Positions 1 through 6,841 of a DNA stretch of 34,779 bases are shown one piece after another. Under the pieces are notes generated by a model, which was given only the letters and a program-made list of their open reading frames with translations, was not told where the DNA came from and searched no databases. The position numbers were made by a program, and so were the translations under genes. How positions within the stretch are numbered: position 1 is the stretch's first letter; the number at the start of each line of letters is the position of its first letter. The stretch comes from Lucifugimonas sp038150225 (GTDB taxonomy: Bacteria > Chloroflexota > Dehalococcoidia > Lucifugimonadales > Lucifugimonadaceae), in NCBI GenBank assembly GCA_038150225.1, contig JAYQWG010000024.1, positions 1 through 34,779 of the forward strand, in the 5' to 3' direction.

Positions 1-130
1 TCGCTCCTGACAAACGCATTACGACAGCTGGTGTTTCACTCACCTGGTCCGGTACATGGTCGAAAACGCTAAGACCACCAATCGAGTCGATCGCACTCGC
101 TATTCCATCGCAGGCAGTTACGAGTCCCAC
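1..130 (-). CDS. phage tail-completion / neck-type protein, N-terminal fragment running off the window edge
   Basis: An open minus-strand frame of 43 codons starts with GTG at 130 and reads to the edge. It contains the segment GGLSVFDHVPDQVSETPAVV. Small phage neck or tail-completion proteins, encoded right after the head-tail connector in HK97-type modules, typically start with a short helix and then a G-L-x-V-Y-D-x-V-P-D-x-x-x-x-P-A-V-V pattern, which this matches by eye. The GTG overlaps the TAG stop of the upstream connector frame by one base (TAGTG), the translational coupling usual in phage structural operons. Its upstream neighbour is frameshifted, so this gene is probably also a relic, although the visible part is intact. 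The family assignment is from memory of the pattern, not a search. Confidence 0.5.
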   Translation of the reverse strand, partial: MGLVTACDGIASAIDSIGGLSVFDHVPDQVSETPAVVMRLSGA

Positions 131-433
131 TAGACGCCCACTCCAACGGGCAGTTTGCGTAGTGGTGCAAGAAGCAATTCGACTGCGCCATCCAAACCTG
201 GTTCTACCGTGATAGAGCCGAAGCCGGGATCGTAGCAAAACTGCTGCTGGTAGCGTCTTTGCTTTTCCAATATCGAGCCGCAAGTAACGCTACCGCCTGG
301 CTAACTTCCTCTGGCGGAACGACAAGTGACACCTCAGTCGAGTCGGGATGCGAACTTGCCTGGGACCCGTTAATCGCCCTGGTAACGTAAGAGTCGTTTC
401 CGAAACCTCTCGAATGAACATTTGCTCATCCAC
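130..433 (-). pseudogene. decayed phage head-tail connector (gp6-like), two frameshifts
   Basis: No single frame is open, but three minus-strand frames joined end to end give one coherent protein. The first (433 to about 385) includes VDEQMFIREVSETTLTL. The second (about 385 to 240) includes TRAINGSQASSHPDSTEVSL, then an alanine-rich helix with AARYWKSKDA. The third (about 240 to 130) includes YDPGFGSITVEPGLDGAVEL, then LLAPLRKLPVGVGV and a TAG stop at 132-130. Phage head-tail connector proteins have this layout: a V-x-x-E-x-M-x-I/V-x-x-V-S-x-T-T-L-T-V-T-R-x-x-x-G motif, an A-A-R-x-x-K-R-x helix, and a C-terminal L-L-L-A-P-x-R-K. Each junction is repaired by adding one G (near 384 and near 241). 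The gene is therefore either a relic or carries two sequencing errors. Confidence 0.6.
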
Positions 434-541
434 CCACCCTAATCTCTTCCATCAAGGAAGGGAGAACTCATAATCCTGAGCCGGTCAAAGGATCCCTCAC
501 AGTAATTACAATTTCTCCCTCAAGATTTACTACTTAACAGA
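434..541. repeat. hairpin and dispersed-repeat fragment between phage relic and acetyltransferase gene
   Basis: No gene is seen here. Positions 443-463 form a hairpin: TCTCTTCC, loop ATCAA, then GGAAGGGA, with one G-T wobble. Positions 472-493 read AATCCTGAGCCGGTCAAAGG plus ATC, which resembles the sequence at 34663-34711 near the right end (ATCCTGAGC, then GGTCGAAGGATC). This suggests a repeat family scattered between genes. A weak promoter for the following gene may lie at 506-534 (TTACAA, 17 bases, TACTAC), but the -10 match is poor. Confidence 0.4.
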
Positions 542-1315
542 ATGCGACCTCCTTTCATGACAAGCATCACGTCAGCCCAGATTCAAGACGAACTCACAGA
601 ACTAGGCTTGAGCGAAGGTGCGAGTGTTCTGGTTCATAGCTCACTGAGCAGCTTTGGGCACGTCGAGGGCGGGGCTGAAGCGGTTATTGGTGCGTTGCTG
701 GGAGCAGTAGGAAATTCGGGAACGGTTTTGGTTCCAACTTTGACAGCTACAGCTGACCATAATTCCTCGAATCCGCCTGTGTTTGATCCCGAGAACTCGA
801 AAAGTTGGACCGGTCGTATCCCCGAAATATTTCGTGTCCGACCCGCCGCAATCCGAAGTTGGCACCCAACTCACTCTGTTGCGGCAATCGGTGCAAATGC
901 AAAATCATTGACCGAAGATCACACATTCTCGATTTCGCCATGTGATGAATGCTCTCCGTACGGAAAACTAGCCGAATCGGAAAACGGATACGTCCTGCTG
1001 ATCGGTGTCGACTATGAGTCGATGACTTTGCTCCATCATGTTGAAGAAATCGCTGCAGTCGACTACCACATGCAAAAAGACTTAGCCAAGGCAACAATCG
1101 TTGATGGAAACACAACAATTGAACGTCACTACATGATGCACCAGTGGGGTACGCCGAGAGATTTCAACATCCTTGAGCCGCTCATGATCGAACGCGGAGT
1201 CCAGCGCAAAACGACAATCGGGAACTCAGAAGTTCGACTGTTGAGTGCGAAGGGAGTGGTCGAAGTAACGCTTAAAGCTCTCCGATCCAACTCCCGGTTC
1301 TTGTGTAAAGACTAG
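542..1315 (+). CDS. AAC(3)-family N-acetyltransferase (aminoglycoside 3-N-acetyltransferase-like)
   Basis: The protein has 257 residues and covers the whole Antibiotic_NAT (AAC(3)) fold. Near the N-terminus is LVHSSLSSFGHVEGGAEAV, the family's acetyl-CoA-binding start. It is followed by a VLVPTLT strand, an S-W-H-P-T-H-S-V-A-A-I-G segment with the conserved histidines, C-S-P-Y-G-K-L, and VLLIGV followed by T-L-L-H-H-V-E-E. Characterised members acetylate the 3-amino group of aminoglycosides with acetyl-CoA in the cytoplasm. Many chromosomal members act on other amino compounds or have no known substrate, so resistance should not be assumed. The start could also be the ATG at 557, which fits family N-termini better; neither start has a clear ribosome-binding site. 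The stop overlaps the stop of the convergent RraA-like gene by three bases. The gene lies between two phage relics. Confidence 0.82.
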   Translation: MRPPFMTSITSAQIQDELTELGLSEGASVLVHSSLSSFGHVEGGAEAVIGALLGAVGNSGTVLVPTLTATADHNSSNPPVFDPENSKSWTGRIPEIFRVRPAAIRSWHPTHSVAAIGANAKSLTEDHTFSISPCDECSPYGKLAESENGYVLLIGVDYESMTLLHHVEEIAAVDYHMQKDLAKATIVDGNTTIERHYMMHQWGTPRDFNILEPLMIERGVQRKTTIGNSEVRLLSAKGVVEVTLKALRSNSRFLCKD

Positions 1316-2070
1316 CTTCCCTGTTCGGCTTTCCAGTCTCTGAACCTCTGTTTGGTCTCTTCAGAAATCGGGTAGTACTGCCCTGGTGGAACCTGCTCTG
1401 AGTCGATAAGTCCGATGACAAACTCTTCCGCTTCTTCCTGCTCTTCGATCCAATCGATCACTTCTTCTGCGCGATCAGCTGGACAAACAACTACACCGTC
1501 ATCATCGGCAACGATCACGTCACCAGGCATCACCAGCACCCCACCAACGTTTACCGGACGCCCCTCTTCGTAAGACTCAAGGTAGGGAAGGTTGCCCGCA
1601 GGTGACCTGTTGGAAGCGAAGACAGCGAGATCGTAGTCTTCCGCGATCATGTCGAGATCACGTATCGCACCCTCGGTGATAAGTCCCTGCGCTTTCTGGT
1701 GCCACAACATCCGGGTCTTCATATTGCCCATCGTGCACGAGTATTCGTCAAACGTGTGTGCTTCGACAACAAGCAGATCGTTCGGTCCACACTTCGCCAT
1801 TGCACGGTATTCCGGCGAATCGGCTCCTCTACGTGTTTCTTTAAGGAGATCTGGGCGAGACGGGATGAATCGCAGGGTTTGTGCCCGACCTACCAACCGC
1901 TTTCCGGGAGTAAACGGCTTGAGGCCTCGCATCAGGCAGAGCTGGTAGTTAGCTGAAGCAAACCACTCTTGTCCGTCAGGTGGTTGCAAACGCCAGACGG
2001 CGCTATAAACCGTCGCAGAGGTTACCGCTCGAAAACGGTCAAGAATTTCGTCGGATACGTGGTGAGACAA
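1312..2070 (-). CDS. RraA-like / HMG-CHA aldolase-superfamily protein
   Basis: This 252-residue protein belongs to the RraA-like family (formerly annotated as dimethylmenaquinone methyltransferase). Visible hallmarks are G-K-R-L-V-G-R-A-Q-T-L-R-F near residue 57, G-P-N-D-L-L-V-V-E, and the core I-T-E-G-A-I-R-D-L-D. In that core the Arg-Asp pair binds the divalent metal and pyruvate enolate in the aldolases. It is followed by V-M-P-G-D-V-I-V-A-D-D-D-G-V-V-V. Characterised relatives cleave 4-hydroxy-4-methyl-2-oxoglutarate or 4-carboxy-4-hydroxy-2-oxoadipate to pyruvate, decarboxylate oxaloacetate, or (RraA itself) inhibit RNase E. The acidic C-terminal extension makes it longer than RraA (about 160 residues), so an aldolase or decarboxylase role is more likely. 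The TTG start at 2070 has a good ribosome-binding site, GGGAG, six bases upstream. Marine Chloroflexota often carry many copies of this family. Confidence 0.8.
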   Translation of the reverse strand: MSHHVSDEILDRFRAVTSATVYSAVWRLQPPDGQEWFASANYQLCLMRGLKPFTPGKRLVGRAQTLRFIPSRPDLLKETRRGADSPEYRAMAKCGPNDLLVVEAHTFDEYSCTMGNMKTRMLWHQKAQGLITEGAIRDLDMIAEDYDLAVFASNRSPAGNLPYLESYEEGRPVNVGGVLVMPGDVIVADDDGVVVCPADRAEEVIDWIEEQEEAEEFVIGLIDSEQVPPGQYYPISEETKQRFRDWKAEQGS

Positions 2071-2136
2071 CAGATACTCCCGTCAAAGCTTTTGTGCGAA
2101 CGAAAGTATATGACTGTGACCGTCGGAAGTCGCGGT

Positions 2137-3912
2137 TCAATCAGCGGCTGCGCCGGTCGTCTCGGAGTCGCCGAGTAAAGTTCGCCTGAATGTCCGGTCC
2201 AGTTGCGAATGGATCTTCATCGCCAGAGTCGCAGTTAGTGCGCAGGTGATGACCATGACCAGAGCTGGGACCGGGGCGGTGATATTTTCAACCGCCATTA
2301 ATTCCAGCAGTGCTGACATTGAACGGATTGCAATCGCAAGGAGCAGAATCGTGACAAGCAGTGCGCTAGCAACATCTGCCGCTTGAAGATTTTCAGTGAA
2401 GTTGAAGCGAATAAAGGCACGTCTCGATAGATAAGCAGCTAGTTGGGCGAGGATGTGCCACAGCACAATGGCCGCGGGAACCACGAGCGTTACGACTGCT
2501 GCCAGTACCGCCACTGCAACAAGGTTCGACGGTAGACCGAGTTCTTCAGCAATCCCTGTACCAACATTCGCTATCAACGCACCCGCAACGATTACTAGAC
2601 CAATAATTCCAAAGCTGACTGCCGACGTGCGAATACCGCGAATCACTATTTCTGGAGTTGGCTTCGACGGTGCCATTGCCCTTCGAGCTGTAGCAATTCG
2701 TTGGGTGAAATTGGCGGCTCCAGTTTTCACTCGATCCGGTGTAAGTCGACTAATTCCCAAAACGATCAAGCTGTGAGATTTGAAGACCAACGGGTAGAGA
2801 GAGGATGACAGCAACGTACTGATTGTCACGACCGGGTAAAGCTGTGATCCCACCGAAGCGTGCTCACTGCCCGACCGCGCAATCGCCAGAGAGAACTCAC
2901 CAAGCTGAGGCATCGAAGCACCAACTTCAAGCGATGTGTCTCCGTCGTGTCCGGTCAGGAACGTTCCAATAGTTACAGCAATCATCTTGCCGAGGATCAG
3001 CGCGCCTGTGGCAATAAGCGCGGTGCCAAGGAACTGCGGAATCTCACTCATGTTTACGAGCATGCCGATCGAAACAAAGAACAAAGCAGCGAACAAATCC
3101 CGGATAGGGGCGAGCAGCCGTGTGACCTGGTCACGGTGTTTGGTGTCGCCTAGCACGGTTCCGATCAGGAAAGCACCTGCACCTGCCGACAGTCCCATTT
3201 CACGGGAGAGTAAACCAACACCAAAGCAAATTCCGAGACTACCAATGAGCCAGGTTTCTCTAGTGTTGACCCGGTCGAGCAAATCCATGAATCGTGGTGC
3301 CAGCAATGTCCCGAAAACCAACGCACCGATAGCGAACATGCTCATCTTGATAACAATTGGCCAGACCTCTATTTGCCCACTTGTTTCGTGAGAGGCATAA
3401 CCAGCGAATACGGCGAGGAGTACAACAGCCACGAAGTCCTCGACCACGAGGATTCCAACAACCATTTGTCCCCTGAGTGACATTAGTTGACTCGAGGAAC
3501 GGAGAGTCTGAACCAACACAGCAGAACTTGAGAAAGCCAGGGCTGCACCAAGATAAATCGAAGTTGTGCTGGACCACCCAAGCGCCCGGCCCAGGTAGTA
3601 ACCAATTGAAATCATGGCCGCGATTTCAACCGCGCCAATGACGACTACACGAAGTCCAACCTTGCGGATCCGTTCCCACCCGAACTCGACACCTATCGAG
3701 AAAAGGAGAACCACAAGACCAACGTCGGCAACGAGTGAAACGGTGTCTGTGTCCTGAACGAATCGACCCTGGAGGGCGAACGGACCGACGAGTACGCCGG
3801 CAAGCAAATAGCCGAGGATTGGAGGTTGTTTGATGAGCCTAAACAACATTAGGGCCGCTGCAGCAGCGACCATAATCAGCGCAAAGTCTCTTACAAAATC
3901 CTCGGAATGCAC
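2137..3912 (-). CDS. Kef-type / CPA2 family cation:proton antiporter
   Basis: This 591-residue integral membrane protein has an N-terminal Na_H_Exchanger domain of about 12 membrane segments (residues 1-385). Family motifs include I-L-G-Y-L-L-A-G-V-L-V-G-P near residue 32, L-L-F-S-I-G-V-E-F, A-L-A-F-S-S-S-A-V-L-V and P-Q-L-G-E-F-S-L-A-I-A. CPA2 members exchange K+ or Na+ for protons at the cytoplasmic membrane. There is no TrkA-N nucleotide-binding domain after the transporter. Instead residues 415-570 hold about four further hydrophobic segments and a short polar tail, so regulation by glutathione or NAD as in KefC is unlikely. Translation starts at GTG. About 65 bases separate it from the RraA-like gene on the same strand, so the two could be co-transcribed. 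The substrate ion cannot be read from the sequence. Confidence 0.85.
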   Translation of the reverse strand: MHSEDFVRDFALIMVAAAAALMLFRLIKQPPILGYLLAGVLVGPFALQGRFVQDTDTVSLVADVGLVVLLFSIGVEFGWERIRKVGLRVVVIGAVEIAAMISIGYYLGRALGWSSTTSIYLGAALAFSSSAVLVQTLRSSSQLMSLRGQMVVGILVVEDFVAVVLLAVFAGYASHETSGQIEVWPIVIKMSMFAIGALVFGTLLAPRFMDLLDRVNTRETWLIGSLGICFGVGLLSREMGLSAGAGAFLIGTVLGDTKHRDQVTRLLAPIRDLFAALFFVSIGMLVNMSEIPQFLGTALIATGALILGKMIAVTIGTFLTGHDGDTSLEVGASMPQLGEFSLAIARSGSEHASVGSQLYPVVTISTLLSSSLYPLVFKSHSLIVLGISRLTPDRVKTGAANFTQRIATARRAMAPSKPTPEIVIRGIRTSAVSFGIIGLVIVAGALIANVGTGIAEELGLPSNLVAVAVLAAVVTLVVPAAIVLWHILAQLAAYLSRRAFIRFNFTENLQAADVASALLVTILLLAIAIRSMSALLELMAVENITAPVPALVMVITCALTATLAMKIHSQLDRTFRRTLLGDSETTGAAAD

Positions 3913-3997
3913 CAGTCGATGCTACAAGAATTGCGACTGAAATTACGATGCCCGTAAATTACGCGTTTCGCCTATCTGCCAGAATTCAAACTGAGTT

Positions 3998-4189
3998 CTA
4001 ATTGACCGGCAACCCGCGATTCGACCGAACTTCACCAGGTGTTAGAACCCCGGCTTCGATCAGGCTTACTTCACGCTGAACAATCGAATCTTCTGAGTCT
4101 GATAACGCCTCGTAGGTGACGATGCCTGACGCGTCGGGGTCTGGTCCGACTGCGTCCCAGAAGAGCATCATCACCCTGAAGTAAGACTG
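3998..4189 (-). pseudogene. phage portal-like protein, C-terminal fragment
   Basis: A minus-strand frame is open from 4189 to a TAG at 4000-3998. It reads QSYFRVMMLFWDAVGPDPDA, then an acidic stretch, then REVSLIEAGVLTPGEVRSNR and GLPVN. The end, G-x-L-T-P-x-E-V-R-x-x-x-G-L-P-x-x, is a common C-terminal signature of phage portal proteins, and the preceding L-F-W-D-A-V-G-P-D-P-D also fits. A TGA lies immediately upstream (4192-4190) and nothing recognisable continues beyond it, so only about 60 residues of a protein normally over 400 long remain. It has the same strand as the connector relic and lies upstream of it, as expected for a phage head module. It sits about 160 bases before the epimerase gene. 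The family call is by eye. Confidence 0.5.
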
Positions 4190-4342
4190 TCACGATTCCC
4201 ATAAGCACGCTGTGATTTGGGCTATTTTCACGTGAGGATCGTGTGCAGACGAACTGAAACTACCTTGATTTGAGCGTCTTCACGCACCGCGAAACAAGTA
4301 ATATTTCAGTCGTTTTCACGGCACACATAATCACAGGCGAAA

Positions 4343-4346
4343 AAGG
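4343..4346 (+). promoter_or_regulatory. ribosome-binding site of the epimerase gene
   Basis: AAGG, within GAAAAAGGCG, lies six bases before the ATG at 4353. This clear site fixes the start. The rest of 4193-4352 has no gene; it holds an 8-base palindrome TCACGTGA at 4228-4235 and no convincing -35/-10 pair. Confidence 0.55.
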
Positions 4347-4352
4347 CGAATC

Positions 4353-5111
4353 ATGAAGGTTTTAGTCACCGGTTCTTCGGGTCTTATAGGCTCGATGCTC
4401 ATCAACACTTTGAGCGACTCTTTCACCTTTTCTGGACTGGATGTCGCCAAATCCGACCACGCTCCGGACGTCCCAACATTGATTTGCGATGCGTCTGACT
4501 ACGACGCTATGTCACCAGCATTCGAGGGACTTGATGCAGTAGTTCATCTCGCTGCCAACGCACCTGTTGAGACTCCATGGCCCGACGTGCTCAAGAACAA
4601 TATTTCAACAACGCACAACGTGTACGAAGCAGCCAAGCAGCACGGTGTGAAGCGAGTCGTTTTCGCAAGCTCGAACCATGCGGTCGGAAATTTCGAGATG
4701 GACGAACCGTACAGCCGAATTCGTGTCGGTGATTACGAAGGGCTAACGCCTGGCGAGTTCAAACGCGTCGACAACACGGTCCCGATTCGCCCCGACTCTG
4801 ATTACGGAGTTAGCAAAGCGTTCGGAGAGGCGACTGGAGCCTACTACCACGAGCATTTTGGGCTCGAAGTTGCGTGTCTGAGAATCGGAACGGTTAACCC
4901 ACAGAACTCTCCTGAAGGTTCAATTCGTAGCATGGCGACCTGGCTAAGTCACCGTGACCTGGCAAACCTCGTAAGTCAGTGTCTGACTCAGCCGCTTGGA
5001 TTCGAGATCTTCTATGGAGTTTCCGAGAACAAGTGGCGTTTCTGGGACACCGACTACGCCAAGAAGGTCATCGGCTATGCCCCGCAGGACAATGCTGAGG
5101 ATTATCGGTAG
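4353..5111 (+). CDS. NAD-dependent epimerase/dehydratase, probably uronate dehydrogenase-like
   Basis: This 252-residue protein is an extended short-chain dehydrogenase. The Rossmann NAD-binding motif V-T-G-S-S-G-L-I-G-S lies at residues 5-14. V-V-H-L-A-A follows near residue 62. The catalytic pair is Y-x-x-x-K (Y-G-V-S-K, near residue 151), with the usual upstream serine in F-A-S-S-N. The C-terminus, F-W-D-T-D-Y-A-K-K-V-I-G-Y-A-P-Q-D-N-A-E-D-Y, closely matches uronate dehydrogenases, which oxidise galacturonate or glucuronate to the aldarolactone. UDP-sugar epimerases are usually longer (about 310-340 residues). The active-site serine, tyrosine and lysine are all present. The gene ends nine bases before the convergent small hypothetical gene. 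A cytoplasmic sugar-acid role would fit the nearby sugar kinase, but they are not in one operon. Confidence 0.8.
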   Translation: MKVLVTGSSGLIGSMLINTLSDSFTFSGLDVAKSDHAPDVPTLICDASDYDAMSPAFEGLDAVVHLAANAPVETPWPDVLKNNISTTHNVYEAAKQHGVKRVVFASSNHAVGNFEMDEPYSRIRVGDYEGLTPGEFKRVDNTVPIRPDSDYGVSKAFGEATGAYYHEHFGLEVACLRIGTVNPQNSPEGSIRSMATWLSHRDLANLVSQCLTQPLGFEIFYGVSENKWRFWDTDYAKKVIGYAPQDNAEDYR

Positions 5112-5120
5112 GTAGCTTCG

Positions 5121-5666
5121 CTATCGTTGGGATTCGTCTTCAGCGTCGATTTCGTGCCTGAAACGACCTGAAGGTGCGCCGTAGTTTCCGAACGAATCGT
5201 CGGTCTTGCTTCTGCGGCGAGGTTCGTCTTCTTCATCACGACCTCGTCGTTTCGGACGTGCCAATTCTTCTAGATAAGAAAGACCCGGTTCAGTAGCAAT
5301 GGTTCGACCAACACCGGTGTAGCGTGCCAATCCCTGGCGGACGAGTAACGCCATTTTTGCCCGTGCCGTGGCAGGGTCAATGTTGCGGAACCATCGAGCG
5401 ATCATCAGGTAGCACAGCTCGTTTGGAGTAAGGCTTTCTTCGGTGCCGACCAGTACATATAGAACTCGGTCGGTAGCGTTGCCCATTTCTCGAAACGCCG
5501 GGGCGCGTGGAATGGGGCTCGTGTGTTCCCACGCGTTCAAAACCCACTCTTTTTCTTCGTCGGAAAGACGGTCCCACGCACGCACTCGTTTTGCTTCGAG
5601 ATCGCGAGATTGCCCCTCGCGGTGCGGGACTTGAGTGAGGTCGATGTAGTGAACGAGTTCGGTCAT
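5121..5666 (-). CDS. hypothetical protein with possible winged-helix domain and charged tail
   Basis: I do not recognise this 181-residue protein. Residues 1-60 are polar and contain D-R-L-S-D-E-E-K-E-W-V-L-N-A-W-E. Residues 70-135 (LTPNELCYLMIARWF, then ARAKMALLVRQGLARYTGVG and ATEPGLSYLEEL) have the helix-helix-strand pattern of a small winged-helix domain, including a G-L-x-x-x-x-G-x-G-R wing-like turn. The last 45 residues are a low-complexity mix of Arg/Lys and Asp/Glu, probably disordered. There are no membrane segments and no signal peptide. It starts with ATG about 100 bases from the divergent ROK kinase, so a shared control region is possible. A role as a small DNA-binding regulator is conceivable but unproven. 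Confidence 0.6.
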   Translation of the reverse strand: MTELVHYIDLTQVPHREGQSRDLEAKRVRAWDRLSDEEKEWVLNAWEHTSPIPRAPAFREMGNATDRVLYVLVGTEESLTPNELCYLMIARWFRNIDPATARAKMALLVRQGLARYTGVGRTIATEPGLSYLEELARPKRRGRDEEDEPRRRSKTDDSFGNYGAPSGRFRHEIDAEDESQR

Positions 5667-5751
5667 GTAACAATGATGGGTGCCACAGGCACGTTCGTCT
5701 ACCGCTGTTCAATAAACCAGCTCTTCGATCAACGAAATTCTTAATCCTCGG

Positions 5752-5760
5752 TGCTACTAT
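5752..5760 (+). promoter_or_regulatory. extended -10 promoter of a leaderless ROK kinase mRNA
   Basis: TGCTACTAT is an extended -10 element (TG, one base, TACTAT). It ends seven bases before the GTG at 5768, so transcription would begin at or next to the start codon. No Shine-Dalgarno site is present, consistent with a leaderless message. No good -35 is seen, which extended -10 promoters tolerate. Confidence 0.5.
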
Positions 5761-5767
5761 CTCGACC

Positions 5768-6751
5768 GTGAGTAATTCAGAAGATCGAAACCTGAGATTC
5801 GCCCTTGCCGCTGATATTGGCGGCACGAACATGCGCGCCGCCCTTGTCGATTCACAAGGACGAATGACCGGGAGAGGTTCAATCGACACCCTTTCCGAGC
5901 GTGGTGTCGAAGACGCCGCAAACCGACTCGGCAAGATTCTCAAAGAAGCTCTCGAAACACTCCCGGAGAACGGCGAAGTTGTCGGATTAGGCGTATCAAC
6001 TGCAGGTCCTATTCGACCTTCGAGCGGCGTGTACAACCATCCTCCGAACCTGACCGGATGGCACAACAAAACCATGAAGCCGACCTTGTCGAAAATCATG
6101 GGTCGAAACGTGTGGGTCGGCCACGACGCAACTCTCGCTGCTTTGTCAGAAACGCGTTTTGGTGATCACATTGGTGCCGAAAACATCATCTACGTCACGA
6201 TCAGTACAGGTGTTGGTGGTGGAATCATCGCTAACGGCGACATGGTTACCGGCGCAACTGGTGGCGCAGGCGAGGTCGGTCATATTGCAGTCCGACCCGG
6301 TGCTTACAAGTGCAACGTCGGCTGTGATGGGTGCTTCGAAGGCAACGCATCCGGGCCGGCAATTGCTCGCATGGGACGCGACAAATTCCCTTCTTCTGGT
6401 CCGCTCTACGATCTCGCAAGTGGCAACGCAAACAACGTCACTTCACTCATTATTTTCGACGCTGCTGAAGCCGGTGATCCGGTCGCTCAAGAAATCGTCG
6501 ACACGACTATCGAGAACATTGCTATCGGTTTGGGTAGCTTGCTAAACACATTCGATCCAGAAGCACTTGTGATCGGTGGTGGAGTGGTTCAGGGCCTCCA
6601 ACGTCACTGGCAAAAGCTCTACGACGCTGTGGTCGAACACTCGATCCCGCGCTACGGAGACGGTGTACCGCTTTCAGCAACTCGCCTGGGCGACGATGTC
6701 AGCATCCTGGGTGCGGCGCAGTTGGCGTTCAGGGAATCACGACGGTTGTAG
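5768..6751 (+). CDS. ROK-family sugar kinase (glucokinase-like)
   Basis: This 327-residue cytoplasmic kinase has the ROK layout. The phosphate-binding motif D-I-G-G-T-N is at residues 16-21. The catalytic aspartate is in G-H-D-A-T-L-A (D120). A G-V-G-G-G-I-I turn follows, then the ROK signature from G-E-V-G-H (H172), and a C-terminal L-V-I-G-G-G-V-V adenosine motif. ROK kinases phosphorylate glucose, fructose, N-acetylglucosamine or related hexoses with ATP; the exact sugar cannot be read here. The zinc site is unusual. Instead of C-x-C-G-x-x-G-C the protein reads C182-N-V-G-C186-D-G-C189, so the middle cysteine is shifted by two residues. The GTG start lies just after an extended -10 box, suggesting a leaderless mRNA. 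A hairpin follows the gene. Confidence 0.87.
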   Translation: MSNSEDRNLRFALAADIGGTNMRAALVDSQGRMTGRGSIDTLSERGVEDAANRLGKILKEALETLPENGEVVGLGVSTAGPIRPSSGVYNHPPNLTGWHNKTMKPTLSKIMGRNVWVGHDATLAALSETRFGDHIGAENIIYVTISTGVGGGIIANGDMVTGATGGAGEVGHIAVRPGAYKCNVGCDGCFEGNASGPAIARMGRDKFPSSGPLYDLASGNANNVTSLIIFDAAEAGDPVAQEIVDTTIENIAIGLGSLLNTFDPEALVIGGGVVQGLQRHWQKLYDAVVEHSIPRYGDGVPLSATRLGDDVSILGAAQLAFRESRRL

Positions 6752-6765
6752 AACCGGAAATCGAT

Positions 6766-6784
6766 AATCCGTGTGACACGGATT
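6766..6784 (+). terminator. hairpin after the ROK kinase gene
   Basis: AATCCGTG, loop TGA, CACGGATT is a perfect 8-bp stem 14 bases after the stop. The following bases (TGCCTGTCTCTT) are only moderately T-rich, so intrinsic termination is plausible but not certain. It lies between two convergent genes. Confidence 0.5.
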
Positions 6785-6841
6785 TGCCTGTCTCTTAAAC
6801 CTCGGATCGCCGGGATTGAAAACTCAAATGTCTCCAGAGAC

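Noticed and set aside
542..1315. Acetyltransferase as an aminoglycoside resistance gene
   Set aside because: Family membership is clear, but environmental members often have other substrates and no resistance-gene context is present.
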